This document shows positions 54,514 to 63,920 of a stretch of DNA of 64,000 bases, in pieces. A model generated the notes under the pieces. It was not told the DNA's origin and did not search any database. It saw only the letters and a list, made by a program, of their open reading frames with translations. Origin of the DNA: Cohnella rhizoplanae. GTDB taxonomy: Bacteria > Bacillota > Bacilli > Paenibacillales > Paenibacillaceae. Position 1 is the first letter of the stretch; each line of letters starts with the position of its first letter. The translations under genes and the position numbers were made by a program. The stretch is taken from positions 186,001 to 250,000 of the forward strand of contig NZ_CAOJCN010000001.1 of assembly GCF_948329515.1 (NCBI RefSeq), written 5' to 3'.

Positions 54514-55872
54514 ATGAAATTCAGTGCAGCCCATGCGGACATCACGCCTCAAGGCCCGGTCTGGCTGGCGGGCTTCGGGGATCGCACGCATAAGAGCGAA
54601 GGCGTCCACGATCCGGTGTACGCGAAAACCGTCTTGCTACAGGCGAACAAGACGCTGCTGATCGTCACGCTGGACGCCGTCGGCTCCGACCGCAGCTTCA
54701 TCGTCGGCGTGAAGGACGCGCTTGAAGAGGCGTTCGGCCTGAAGCACGAGGACGTGCTGATCAACTTTTCGCATACGCATGCTTCGATCAAGCTGACCGG
54801 CCCGGACTATGGGCTGAGAGATACGCTCTACAGCATGACGGACGGCGTCGACTTCAACCGGACCGCGGCCGAGCTTCCGGAAGACGAGGCTTACTATGCC
54901 TTCGTCAGGGATACCCTGCTGCGGCTGACCGCGGAATGCTATGCGAACCTGGAGGAGGGGGAGCTGTTGCTCGGGCGTGGCACCTCCCGCTTCTCCGTCA
55001 GCCGCAGGAAGCCGACTCCGTCGGGCATCAAGTGGGCGCCGTATCCGGAGGCCGAATACGACGACGATCTGATCGTGCTCAAGCTGGTCGACCGGGCGAA
55101 CAATCTGAAGGTGCTCCTCTATAATTATGCCTGCCATCCGACATCGATGGGGCCTGACAATTATCTGGTCTCCGGCGACTTTGCCGGCGCGACGAGCCGC
55201 ATGCTGCAAGAGACCTACCCGGGCGCGACCGCCCTGTTCCTGCAGGGCTGCTGCGCGGAGCTGAAGCCGGTCAAGAGCGCTGCGGACGGCGCCTTCAAAA
55301 ATTGCAGCTATGCCGAGATGGAAGAAGCTGGCGCGGATCTGGCACGGGACGTCGTCCGCGTCATGGAAGAGAGCGTCTTCGCACCGATACGCTGCAGCTT
55401 CCGCACGGTCCTGGTCGATCCGCTGCTGTACACGGAGCAGACGGACGCCGCCTTCTACGAGCAGCTGATCGCGACGCCCGACGTCGGCGAATATCGCAAA
55501 AAAAGCGCGGTCCGCACGCTCCGGAAAATCAAAGAAGGCTCGGTCAAGGACCGCGCGCCGCTCTATATCTCCGTCTGGCATCTCAACGAGGAGACACGCC
55601 TCATCGCGCTCGAGGGGGAGATCGCGAGCGCCTATTCCCTGATGATCAAGCGGATGTTCCCCGGCGGACGGACGATCGTGCTGGGCTATACCAACGGCAA
55701 CTACTTCTATATCCCGACCCGGCAAATGATCGCCGAAGGCGGCTATGAAGCGGACGCCAACTACTGCTTCGGCAGCTTCAGAGGGACGTTCGTGCCCGAG
55801 ATCGAGGACATCGTCGTCGGACAGATCGTCAAGGCGGATCTGCTGCTGCGAACGCAGGACCCAATCGCATGA
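54514..55872 (+). CDS. Neutral/alkaline ceramidase N-terminal-domain protein, copy 2
   Basis: A 452-residue cytoplasmic protein paralogous to 46382-47743: FSAAHADITPQGPVWLAGFG, NFSHTHASIKL, YNYACHPTSMGPDNY, FLQGCCAELKPV, EGEIASAYS and YTNGNYFYIPT. The family GDV after the GCC block is changed to AEL, so this copy may have shifted specificity. It has no signal peptide. It sits between the beta-helix and GH3 genes and overlaps the following frame by 4 bp. An amidase or deacylase role on an imported sugar is inferred. Confidence 0.84.
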   Translation: MKFSAAHADITPQGPVWLAGFGDRTHKSEGVHDPVYAKTVLLQANKTLLIVTLDAVGSDRSFIVGVKDALEEAFGLKHEDVLINFSHTHASIKLTGPDYGLRDTLYSMTDGVDFNRTAAELPEDEAYYAFVRDTLLRLTAECYANLEEGELLLGRGTSRFSVSRRKPTPSGIKWAPYPEAEYDDDLIVLKLVDRANNLKVLLYNYACHPTSMGPDNYLVSGDFAGATSRMLQETYPGATALFLQGCCAELKPVKSAADGAFKNCSYAEMEEAGADLARDVVRVMEESVFAPIRCSFRTVLVDPLLYTEQTDAAFYEQLIATPDVGEYRKKSAVRTLRKIKEGSVKDRAPLYISVWHLNEETRLIALEGEIASAYSLMIKRMFPGGRTIVLGYTNGNYFYIPTRQMIAEGGYEADANYCFGSFRGTFVPEIEDIVVGQIVKADLLLRTQDPIA

Positions 55873-55886
55873 AAGGGAGGGTATCC

Positions 55887-57551
55887 ATGGCAGAAGGCGC
55901 CGCAGCTTGGCTTGAGAGATTGACGCTGGAACAGAAGATCGCGCAGATGATCGTGGTCAGAGGGCACGATTATCTGCAAAAGACGCTGGAAATGAACGCG
56001 GAGGACCGGGTCGGCGCGGTCGGCGCCGTCCTGCTGACGACGAAGGGGTCGCGGAGATTAGAGGACATCGTCGCTTGGGTGAACCGGTTCCGCGCGGAAT
56101 CCGGCGCCCCGGTCCTGTTCTATCTGGACGCGGAGAACGGGCTCGCCGACACCTTCGACTTCGGCACCTCGTTCCCGGCGCTCATGGCGCTCGGCGCGAC
56201 GCGCTCCCCCGAGCTGGCTTACCGGATGGGGGCCGCCATCGCCAAGGAGGCGCGGGCCGTCGGGTTCGGCATCGTCAGCAATCCGACCGTCGACGTCAAC
56301 TCGAATCCCGACAATCCGATTATCAATACCCGGGCGATCAGCGACCGCGTCGACTTGATCGTAGAGCTCGCCGCCGAGCTCATCCGCGGCATGCAGGAGA
56401 CGGGCGTGATCCCGACGGCGAAGCACTTCCCGGGGCACGGCGATACCCAGGAGGACTCCCACGTCTCGATGCCGGTCGTCGCGCGAGACAAAGAATATCT
56501 GATGGACATGGACCTTCGCCCCTACAAGGAGCTGATCCCTCAAGGGCTGATGGGCATCATGACGGCCCATATCCTGTTCCCCGCTCTCCTCGGGCCGGGA
56601 GAGGATCCGGTACCGGCGACGCTGTCCAAGGCGATCATGACCAGACTCGTGCGCGAAGAGCTGGGCTTCGAGGGCTTGCTCGTATCCGACAGCCTGACGA
56701 TGCGAGGCATCAAGGCGCAATACGGCATCGAGCGTTCGGCCGTCATGGCGGTGCTGGCGGGACACGATATCATTCTTCAGGATTACGAGTCGGATCCGGA
56801 GATTACGTTCCGGGCGCTCTTGGATGCGGTTCGTAGAGGCGACATTTCGATGGCCCGCATCGACTTGTCCGTAGCGCGAATTCTGGAGGCGAAGGAGCGG
56901 ATGGGTCTTCTCGGGAGCGATCCGGTCGATGTCATAGAGGCGGGACGCATCGTCGGATCGGCCGCGCACGAGGCCGTCGCGCGCGAGATCGCCGAGCGAT
57001 CCGTCACGGCCCTGGAGGCCCAGACGCTGCCCCTGACGGGCAAGCGAACGCTGCTTATCGCCACCCGCGGCGCGGAGGAAGGCATGGAAGCCGAGGATCT
57101 CGGCTACGTAATCAAGGGCAAGGCGAGTTATCTCTTCGAACGGGCCGGCGCTTATGCGGACGATATCCGCACGCTGGTCGTGAGCGAGTATCCCACCTCC
57201 GAAGATGCGGCGCTCGTCATCCGGGAGCTGTCGGACGACAGCTACGAGGAGGTCGTCTTTGCGACCTTCGTGCGCGTGCTCTCCTACAAGGAAGGGAGCG
57301 GTACGGTACCCGAGTCCCAGCTCCGGCTGCTCGAGGCGATCCGCGAGAGGCGCGAGGACGCGACCCTGCTCCTCTTTGGCAGTCCGTATGCGGCCAAGTC
57401 CATCGTTCCTTTTGCCAACTGTCTGTGCACATACGGCGATTGCGTCCATTCCATCGACGCGGCGCTGAAAGTACTGTACGGCGAGATCCAAGCTTCCGGC
57501 AAGCTGCCGGTCGACGTCAACGGCAAATACCGGTTCGGTTACGGTTTATAA
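55887..57551 (+). CDS. Glycoside hydrolase family 3 (NagZ-like beta-N-acetylhexosaminidase type)
   Basis: A 554-residue enzyme (ATG 55887, GGGAGG upstream; ATG 55869 is less likely). The GH3 barrel holds the NagZ-type His/Asp loop KHFPGHGDTQEDSH near residues 177-190 and the nucleophile motif VSDSLTMRGI near 272-281. A C-terminal alpha/beta domain follows. No signal peptide, so it acts in the cytoplasm on imported di- or oligosaccharides. The His-loop points to amino-sugar (HexNAc) substrates, which fits the SIS, M20 and ceramidase-like neighbours. Confidence 0.92.
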   Translation: MAEGAAAWLERLTLEQKIAQMIVVRGHDYLQKTLEMNAEDRVGAVGAVLLTTKGSRRLEDIVAWVNRFRAESGAPVLFYLDAENGLADTFDFGTSFPALMALGATRSPELAYRMGAAIAKEARAVGFGIVSNPTVDVNSNPDNPIINTRAISDRVDLIVELAAELIRGMQETGVIPTAKHFPGHGDTQEDSHVSMPVVARDKEYLMDMDLRPYKELIPQGLMGIMTAHILFPALLGPGEDPVPATLSKAIMTRLVREELGFEGLLVSDSLTMRGIKAQYGIERSAVMAVLAGHDIILQDYESDPEITFRALLDAVRRGDISMARIDLSVARILEAKERMGLLGSDPVDVIEAGRIVGSAAHEAVAREIAERSVTALEAQTLPLTGKRTLLIATRGAEEGMEAEDLGYVIKGKASYLFERAGAYADDIRTLVVSEYPTSEDAALVIRELSDDSYEEVVFATFVRVLSYKEGSGTVPESQLRLLEAIRERREDATLLLFGSPYAAKSIVPFANCLCTYGDCVHSIDAALKVLYGEIQASGKLPVDVNGKYRFGYGL

Positions 57552-57574
57552 ACGAGCGGAAGGAAGTTTTACGT

Positions 57575-58333
57575 ATGCCTAGTACGCCTACATCCCGCTA
57601 TCTGACGCTGGTAACGGCGCATTTGAACGAACTGCACGAAAAGGAGCACGCCTCCATCGTCCGGGCTGCCCGGATGGTCGCGGAGCAGGTCAAAGCGGAT
57701 CGTATCGTATACGCATACGGACCTGGCGGCCATTCCAATCTGGGCTCGCAGGAAATTTTTTTCCGCGCGGGCGGTCTGATGCATGTCAGCGCCATTCTAG
57801 ACGAAGGCACCCTGTTAAGCGGAGGCGCGCTGCGATCGATGGCGATCGAGCGCACGCCTGGGTACGCGAAGGTCGTGCTCGAGGATTACGGCCTTGGCGA
57901 AGGGGATCTGCTCATCCTGATTAACGCTTACGGAATCAATTCGGCCGTCATCGATGCGGCGCTGGAGGCGAAGCGGCGAGGCGCGTCGATCATCGCCGTC
58001 ACTTCGTCCGCCCATGCGAGCCAGACGCCGCCGGACCATCCGGCGCGCCATCCGACGAAGCGCAACCTGCACGAGCTGGCCGACGTCGTGCTGGACAGCA
58101 ACATCGGCGTCGGCGACGCCGTACTCGAGGTCGACGGACTGGAGCAGCGGGTGGGCGCGATGTCCACGTTTGCCAACGCGTTCTTGCTGAACGCGCTGGT
58201 CGCGGAGGCCGTAGCCCTGCTCGCTGCCGATGGGATCCAGCCCCCGATCTGGATGAGCGGCAACGCGACGGGGGGCGACGAGTGGAACCGTAGGCACATG
58301 GAGAAGTTCAAGGGCAGGATCAAGAAGCTGTAG
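57575..58333 (+). CDS. SIS-domain sugar isomerase-like protein
   Basis: A 252-residue protein with a SIS_2-type phosphosugar-binding domain: IVYAYGPGGHSNLGSQEIFFR (binding loop), LLILINAYGINSAVIDAA, and ASIIAVTSSAHASQTPP. It resembles the sugar-isomerase-domain proteins of Bacillales operons rather than GlmS. Relatives include MurQ and GmhA, which act on amino or heptose phosphates. ATG 57575 has GGAAGGA upstream. Being next to a NagZ-like GH3 recalls the MurNAc recycling operons, but no kinase is visible here. Confidence 0.85.
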   Translation: MPSTPTSRYLTLVTAHLNELHEKEHASIVRAARMVAEQVKADRIVYAYGPGGHSNLGSQEIFFRAGGLMHVSAILDEGTLLSGGALRSMAIERTPGYAKVVLEDYGLGEGDLLILINAYGINSAVIDAALEAKRRGASIIAVTSSAHASQTPPDHPARHPTKRNLHELADVVLDSNIGVGDAVLEVDGLEQRVGAMSTFANAFLLNALVAEAVALLAADGIQPPIWMSGNATGGDEWNRRHMEKFKGRIKKL

Positions 58334-58370
58334 GCCAAGACGACATTCTACTCATATAGGAGGAACCGCC

Positions 58371-59246
58371 TTGAAAGGGAACATACCGGTCATTCCGACG
58401 CCGTTCGCGGGTGGGAAAATCGATTACGAAGACTTCGAACGACTTATCCGGCACACCTCTGATCATGTGGATGGTTATGTGATCGCGGGGAGCACCGGCG
58501 AAGCGCCGGCCTTGTCCGCGGAAGAGCGGATCGAGATCGCCGCGTTTTTTGCCGACCATACGCAGGGCAAGCACATCGTCATCGGTCTGGGGCACACCAA
58601 CCTGGTAGAGGCCGTGCGCATCGGCCGGGCGGCGGCCGGCTTAGGGATACGTGCGGCGCTCGTCCCAAGCCCCTATTATTTCCCCAATTCGCTGGATATG
58701 GTGAAGGCGTACGTGGGCCGGTTGGCAGCCGATACGGGACTGGACATCGTCTTTTACGATAATCCGGTCACGACCGGCACCACCTATACCGCAGGACAGC
58801 TGATCGAGCTGGCAGAGGCCGTGCCCGCGATCAAGGCGATCAAGATGACCGATCACGATATGGGGAAAATTCGCGCGCTCAAGCGGGAAACCTCGCTTGC
58901 CGTCTTCGGCGGCGACGACATTATCTGCTATCGCGCGATCGAAGCGGGCGTCGACGGCAGCATGATCATCGCCCCGATCATCTTCCCGCAGGCGTTCAAG
59001 GAAGGCTGGGAGCTGTACCTGGCGGGACGCAGGGAAGAGAGCTTCGCGATTTTCGCGAAAACGATTCTTCCTTTCGTTCATATGTTCGGCCCGGGGGACG
59101 AGATTCCGACGACCAAGGCGCTGTTCCACCATTTAGGCCTGTTCAAGAGCGCGGAGACCCGGCTGCCGCTGCTGCCCGCGGATGAAGCCCGTACAAGAGA
59201 GACGCTGCTCGGCTACCAGCACGGCCTGACCGCCGAGCGGGCATGA
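58371..59246 (+). CDS. DapA (DHDPS/N-acetylneuraminate lyase) family aldolase
   Basis: A 291-residue class I aldolase starting at TTG with AGGAGG 7 bp upstream. The substrate loop is AGSTGEAPALS, the catalytic Tyr is in IVFYDNPVTTG and the Schiff-base Lys is in AIKMTDHDMG. The family includes dihydrodipicolinate synthase, sialic acid lyase and 2-keto-3-deoxy sugar-acid aldolases. In this catabolic setting a keto-deoxy-acid aldolase, or a related dehydratase, is likelier than lysine biosynthesis. It overlaps the M20 gene by 4 bp. Confidence 0.9.
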   Translation: MKGNIPVIPTPFAGGKIDYEDFERLIRHTSDHVDGYVIAGSTGEAPALSAEERIEIAAFFADHTQGKHIVIGLGHTNLVEAVRIGRAAAGLGIRAALVPSPYYFPNSLDMVKAYVGRLAADTGLDIVFYDNPVTTGTTYTAGQLIELAEAVPAIKAIKMTDHDMGKIRALKRETSLAVFGGDDIICYRAIEAGVDGSMIIAPIIFPQAFKEGWELYLAGRREESFAIFAKTILPFVHMFGPGDEIPTTKALFHHLGLFKSAETRLPLLPADEARTRETLLGYQHGLTAERA

Positions 59247-60529
59247 GCATCCGCGGTTGGATCGCTGCGCATCGCGGGCTGCTGATCGAGACGGTATCCG
59301 CGCTCGTCCGACACGATACCGTGAACCGCGTGACGCACGGGACGGAGCGGGAGTGCCAGCGGACGCTCTACGAGATGCTGCGAGAGCTGGAGCTCGAAGC
59401 GGAGATATACAGCCCGGAGGAGGTGCCCGGATTCCGCGAACATCCGGCCTACTATCCGGGCAAGGACTACACCGACCGGCCCAATGTGGCGGCAGCCTGG
59501 AAGGGCGCGGGCGGCGGCCGGTCGCTGCTGTTTTCCAGCCATATCGACACGGCCGCCATCGCGCCTGGCTGGACGACCGATCCCTTCGGGCCACGCGTCG
59601 CGGACGGCAAGCTGTACGGCTTGGGCGCATACGACATGAAGGGAGGTCTGGCCGCTTCGCTGCTCGCGGTACGGTGCCTGAAGGAGCTCGGGATCCGGCT
59701 TCGCGGCGACGTATGGATCGAATCCGTCGTAGACGAAGAGTTCGGAGGCGCGAACGGCACGGTGGCGGGGCGCGCGCGCGGCATCGGCGCCGATGCCGTC
59801 ATCATTCCCGAGCCTACGAATCTCGCGCTGTATCCGGCGACGCGGGGAGGGGCGCTGTGGCGCGTGACGTTCCGCGGGACGACCGGGCTGTCGTTCAGCG
59901 GGGAGACGATGCGCAACCCGGCGAACGACGCAGCCCGGTTTATCGTGTTCCTCGAGCGGTACGAGCGGGAGCGCGCGGAGAAGGCCGGTCCCGCGCCTTG
60001 GTATTCCGACCGGCGGGAATCGCTGCCGATCATCGTGACGCGCCTGGCGGCAGGGGATCCGGACTCGCCCTTGTGCGATGTCGGTCCCGTCGAGTGCCAC
60101 GTCGATATCTGGGCCGAATGCTATCCCGGCGTCAGCGAAGACGCGCTGCGCGACGCGCTGCTGGCCGGCTTCGCGCGCTTCTGCGCCGGTGAGGCCGGCC
60201 CGGCGTTCGCGGCGCCGACGTTTACCCGCATGATCCGGTTCCTGCCGGGAAGCGAGGTCTCGCCGGATTGGCCGCTGATTGGGCTGCTGGCCGAAGAGAT
60301 CGAAGCCGCTGCCGGACGGAAAGCCGAGGTGACGGGGGCGCCGTACGCCTGCGACGCGTTTGTGTTTAACGCATACGGCGGGCCGCCCGCGCTCATCCTC
60401 GGTCCTGCGGGCGGGAATGCGCATGCGCCGGATGAATTCGTGGATCTGGAGAGCCTGGCCGTCCTGATCGAGATTTATGCTTCGGCGATGCTCCGCTGGT
60501 GCGGAGAGGCAGCAGACGAACAGAGATAA
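59243..60529 (+). CDS. M20-family metallo-amidohydrolase/peptidase
   Basis: A 428-residue M20/ArgE-DapE-type enzyme. Dinuclear metal residues are in FSSHIDTAAIAPG (His, Asp), LGAYDMKGG (bridging Asp), VVDEEFGGANG (general-base Glu) and IIPEPTN, with the last His in GGNAHAPDEFV. Such enzymes hydrolyse N-acyl amino acids, small peptides or N-acyl sugars. Translational overlap with the aldolase gene indicates a common job, perhaps deacylation of an N-acylated intermediate. Confidence 0.9.
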   Translation: MSIRGWIAAHRGLLIETVSALVRHDTVNRVTHGTERECQRTLYEMLRELELEAEIYSPEEVPGFREHPAYYPGKDYTDRPNVAAAWKGAGGGRSLLFSSHIDTAAIAPGWTTDPFGPRVADGKLYGLGAYDMKGGLAASLLAVRCLKELGIRLRGDVWIESVVDEEFGGANGTVAGRARGIGADAVIIPEPTNLALYPATRGGALWRVTFRGTTGLSFSGETMRNPANDAARFIVFLERYERERAEKAGPAPWYSDRRESLPIIVTRLAAGDPDSPLCDVGPVECHVDIWAECYPGVSEDALRDALLAGFARFCAGEAGPAFAAPTFTRMIRFLPGSEVSPDWPLIGLLAEEIEAAAGRKAEVTGAPYACDAFVFNAYGGPPALILGPAGGNAHAPDEFVDLESLAVLIEIYASAMLRWCGEAADEQR

Positions 60530-60575
60530 GGTAGCGATGATCGATTCACATCTATAGCGCGAGGAGAGACGGTAT

Positions 60576-60950
60576 ATGAGAAAAGCAATCAGCACGCCGC
60601 AAGCATCTCCCGGCGGCGGCCCTTATTCGCAAGGGATCGCGGCGGGCCATCTGCTGTTCGTCTCCGGACAGGGACCGATCGATTCGGCCGGGCACATTCA
60701 GAGCGGCGACATCGAGGCCGAGACCCGGCTGACGCTGGACAATATCCGGGCGATTGTGGAGGCAGGCGGGTATACGATGGACGACGTCGTGCAGGTCGGC
60801 GTGTACCTGGCGAGCATGGCGGACTTCGACCGGTTCAACGCCGTTTACCGGACGTACTTCAATGCGCCTTATCCCGCGCGCAGCTGCATAGAAGCCGGGC
60901 TGGACGGCATCAAGGTGGAAGTGGACGCCATCGCATGCAAGACCGAATGA
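60576..60950 (+). CDS. RidA/YjgF-family enamine/imine deaminase
   Basis: A 124-residue protein: PGGGPYSQGIAAGHLLFVSGQ at the start, GYTMDDVVQVGVYLASMADF in the middle and YPARSCIEAGLDGIKVEVDA at the end, with the conserved Arg (PARS) and Glu. RidA proteins hydrolyse reactive 2-aminoacrylate and other imines released by PLP enzymes. The downstream D-threonine-aldolase/D-serine-dehydratase-like enzyme and the aminotransferase of the cluster are sources of such imines. GAGGAG ribosome site. Confidence 0.94.
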   Translation: MRKAISTPQASPGGGPYSQGIAAGHLLFVSGQGPIDSAGHIQSGDIEAETRLTLDNIRAIVEAGGYTMDDVVQVGVYLASMADFDRFNAVYRTYFNAPYPARSCIEAGLDGIKVEVDAIACKTE

Positions 60951-60968
60951 CGGAGGGGAGGATGCGCC

Positions 60969-61718
60969 ATGCAGCGATTTAAAGACCGCGTCGCACTCGT
61001 GACCGGCGCGGCGCAGGGCATCGGCTTCGCGATCGCGGAGCGGTTCGCGGCGGAGGGCGCGCATGTCGTGCTCGCGGACGTCAAGGAGGAGCAGCTGGTT
61101 CAGGCGGAGCAGTCGCTGACTGCCGCGGGCTTTTCGGCTTCCCGGCGCACATTGGACGTATCCCGGCCCGAGCAGGTCGACGAGGCGGTGGCCGCTATCG
61201 TCGGCGCGCACGGCGCAATCCATATATTGGCCAACAACGCCGGCATCGCCTGGGAAGAGCCGTTCGTCGACATCCGGGACGACCGTTGGCGGAAAATGAT
61301 CGACGTGAACCTGAACGGCATGTTCTACGTGGCGCAGCGCGTATCCAGGCACATGATGGGACGGGGCCAAGGCGCGATCATCAATATGGCCTCGACCAAC
61401 GGACTCGCCGGCGAAGCCAAGTACGCCCACTACAACGCCTCCAAAGGCGCGGTCGTGCTGCTGACGAAGACGATGGCGATCGAGCTCGGCGCATCGGGCA
61501 TTCGGGTGAACGCGGTATGCCCCGGTTACATCCAGACCCCGATGTCGGAGGCGATCGACGACCCGGCGTTCGTCGAACGGTATATCGAAGCGCATATCCC
61601 GCTCGGCAGGGTCGGCAAGCCGTCGGATATCTCGGGGATATTCGCCTTCCTCGCATCGGACGACGCCGCGTTCGTGCACGGTGCTTGTATCGTCGCGGAC
61701 GGCGGACAGCTGGCATAG
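60969..61718 (+). CDS. Short-chain dehydrogenase/reductase (SDR)
   Basis: A 249-residue classical SDR. The cofactor loop is VTGAAQGIGFAIAERF, then ILANNAGIAW, the catalytic Ser region INMASTNG, and YNASKGA (Tyr-x3-Lys). VCPGYIQTPMSE and DGGQLA complete the fold. Asp in VLADVKEEQL suggests NAD preference. It would oxidise or reduce a sugar or keto-deoxy acid. In the L-fucose and L-rhamnose diketo-acid routes an SDR acts just before an FAH hydrolase, and an FAH gene lies three genes downstream. Confidence 0.93.
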   Translation: MQRFKDRVALVTGAAQGIGFAIAERFAAEGAHVVLADVKEEQLVQAEQSLTAAGFSASRRTLDVSRPEQVDEAVAAIVGAHGAIHILANNAGIAWEEPFVDIRDDRWRKMIDVNLNGMFYVAQRVSRHMMGRGQGAIINMASTNGLAGEAKYAHYNASKGAVVLLTKTMAIELGASGIRVNAVCPGYIQTPMSEAIDDPAFVERYIEAHIPLGRVGKPSDISGIFAFLASDDAAFVHGACIVADGGQLA

Positions 61719-61763
61719 CGGGCGCGGCCCGGGAAGGCGCGAACCGAACAGGGGGAGATAGGC

Positions 61764-62864
61764 ATGCATAAAAGCCGGCTCGATACGCCGTGCATTCTGG
61801 TCGATCGTGCCAAACTGCTGGACAACATCCGCCGCTACCAGGGATATGCCGACGCGGCGGGCATCGCGCTGCGGCCGCATGCCAAGACGCACAAGACGCC
61901 GGAGGTCGCCAGGCTGCAGCTCGAGGCCGGCGCAGTCGGGGTGACGGTCGCGAAGCTGGGGGAGGCCGAAGCGATGGCGGACGGCGGCGTGCGCGATATT
62001 CTGGTCGCCTATCCCGTCGTCGGCAGCGCGAAGCTGGCGCGATTGATCGCGCTCGCGAAGCGCGCGAAGATCACGGTGGCCTGCGACGGCTACGAAGCAG
62101 CTGCCGGCATCTCCGAGGCGGCCCTGCAAGCGGGCTTAGTCGTCGATGTCTGGATCGAGGTGGACCCCGGCTACGGCAGGGCGGGCGTGCTTCCGGGCGC
62201 GGATCTCGACCGGCTGGCGGCGGCGCTCGTCCCGCATCGGGGCATTCGCGTGTGCGGCGTCCTGGTCTTCGCGGGGCATTCCTACGATGCCGAGACCGAC
62301 GCCGGCCGGGAGTCGATCGCCGCGAAGGAGGCCGAGACCGCCCGGGAAGCGGCCGAGGCGCTCCGCGGCTTCGGCTATGCGATCGAATCGGTGAGCGCGG
62401 GCTCCACCCCGGTGGGGCGGTTCGCCTCCGCGATGGCGGGCGTTACGGAGATCCGCCCGGGTACCTACGTGTTCGGCGACGTCATGATGGTCAAAGCCCA
62501 GGCGCTTGCCATCGGGCAGTGCGCGCTGACGGTGCTGGTCACCGTGGTCAGCCGGCCGGCGCCGGACCGGGCGGTCATCGACGCGGGGACGAAGGTATTC
62601 ACGATGGACGGCGAGGCGTCCGCGATCGGGACGGGACGGGGCTATGTCGTCGGCCGCCCGGACATTGAGGTATCTTGGTTCAACGAAGAGCACGGCATCC
62701 TGACGCTGCCGGTAGGCGAACGGGACCTACTTGTCGGTGACAAGCTGGAGATCATACCGTCGCATTGCTGCGCCGTCGTCAACATGCTGGACGAGATGCA
62801 TGTCGTCGACGGCGAGCGCGTACTGGATACCTGGCGCATCGCCGCGAGAGGAAAGGTGAAGTGA
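61764..62864 (+). CDS. DSD1-type PLP enzyme (D-threonine aldolase/D-serine dehydratase-like)
   Basis: A 366-residue fold-type III PLP enzyme. The PLP Lys is in LRPHAKTHKTPEVARLQ near residue 39-42. The alanine-racemase-like barrel continues to about 260. The C-terminal beta domain carries the metal-binding His-Cys pair IPSHCCAVVNMLDEMHVV. Members cleave D-threonine-like beta-hydroxy amino acids or dehydrate D-serine. Its product imines would be handled by RidA two genes upstream. GGGGGAG ribosome site. Confidence 0.9.
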   Translation: MHKSRLDTPCILVDRAKLLDNIRRYQGYADAAGIALRPHAKTHKTPEVARLQLEAGAVGVTVAKLGEAEAMADGGVRDILVAYPVVGSAKLARLIALAKRAKITVACDGYEAAAGISEAALQAGLVVDVWIEVDPGYGRAGVLPGADLDRLAAALVPHRGIRVCGVLVFAGHSYDAETDAGRESIAAKEAETAREAAEALRGFGYAIESVSAGSTPVGRFASAMAGVTEIRPGTYVFGDVMMVKAQALAIGQCALTVLVTVVSRPAPDRAVIDAGTKVFTMDGEASAIGTGRGYVVGRPDIEVSWFNEEHGILTLPVGERDLLVGDKLEIIPSHCCAVVNMLDEMHVVDGERVLDTWRIAARGKVK

Positions 62865-62879
62865 GGGGAGGCGCAGCAA

Positions 62880-63917
62880 GTGAGAGCATTAGTATACGAG
62901 GGACCCGAGCGGATGGAGCTGCGGGATGTCCCCATGCCGGCCCCGCAGGCGGGCGAGGTTCTCATCCGAGTCGCATATTCGGGCATCTGCGGTTCCGAGC
63001 TCAGCGGGTATCTGGGCCATAATTCGCTGCGCAAGCCGCCGATGATATTCGGGCACGAATTCTCGGGCGTAGTCGCGGAAACGGGATCCGGAACGGCGTC
63101 GTCGGGACTGCGCACAGGCATGCGGGTCACGGCGAATCCCCTGATCACCTGCGGTCAATGCGCTTACTGCGCGGCCGGCGTCGAGTCGCTATGCCCCGGC
63201 CGCAGGCTGCTCAGCGCGGCGCTGCCCGGCAGCAATGCCGAATTCGTGACGGTGCCGGCGGCGTTCGTGCACCCGCTCGAGGATCGCGTGACGCTCATGG
63301 AAGGCGCGCTGACCGAGCCAGCGGCGTGCGGCATGCGCGTCGCGGAGCTGGCTGCGCCCGGTCCTGAGGACACGGTGCTCGTCGCAGGCATGGGTCCGAT
63401 CGGGTTATTCGCCTTGCAGGCGGTCAGACTTCAGGGCGCGAAGCGCGTCATCGCGGTCGACCTAAGCGAGGAACGGCTGGCCTTCGCGGCCGGACTGGGC
63501 GCGTTGACGATCAACCCGAAGGAGCGGGATGCGGTCGAGGCGGTCCGCGAGCTGACGGGCGGGGCCGGCGTGCAGGCCGGGATCGACGCCGTCGGCGCGG
63601 CCGCGACGCGAACCCTGTGCGCCTCGGCCGCGGCCAACGGCGGCAAGGTCGTATTCACGGGGCTTCACCAAGCCGAGACGACGCTCGATATTAATGACGT
63701 CGTCAGACGCGAGCTCAAGCTGCTCGGGTCATTCGCTTATTCCAGACGCAACTTCGCCGATGCGCTGGCAGCGGTCTCCGCGGGGAAGATCGGTCTGGGG
63801 GACCGGTTGACCGTGGCCGGGTTGGATCAAGGCCCGTATTGGTTCGACAAGCTGACCCGGGCGCCGGGAAAGGAAATTAAAATATTGCTTCGCGTCGGCG
63901 ATGCCGAAGGGGAATGA
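62880..63917 (+). CDS. Zinc-dependent medium-chain alcohol/polyol dehydrogenase (copy 2)
   Basis: A 345-residue MDR enzyme starting at GTG. The catalytic zinc site is Cys37 with His59-Glu60, structural cysteines are 91, 94, 97 and 105, and the nucleotide loop is GMGPIGLFA. It is clearly paralogous to the gene at 804-1814 (shared GICGSELSGYLGHNSLRKPP) and, as there, is followed immediately by an FAH-family gene (4 bp gap). It would oxidise a hydroxyl of a sugar acid intermediate. Confidence 0.9.
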   Translation: MRALVYEGPERMELRDVPMPAPQAGEVLIRVAYSGICGSELSGYLGHNSLRKPPMIFGHEFSGVVAETGSGTASSGLRTGMRVTANPLITCGQCAYCAAGVESLCPGRRLLSAALPGSNAEFVTVPAAFVHPLEDRVTLMEGALTEPAACGMRVAELAAPGPEDTVLVAGMGPIGLFALQAVRLQGAKRVIAVDLSEERLAFAAGLGALTINPKERDAVEAVRELTGGAGVQAGIDAVGAAATRTLCASAAANGGKVVFTGLHQAETTLDINDVVRRELKLLGSFAYSRRNFADALAAVSAGKIGLGDRLTVAGLDQGPYWFDKLTRAPGKEIKILLRVGDAEGE

Positions 63918-63920
63918 TCG

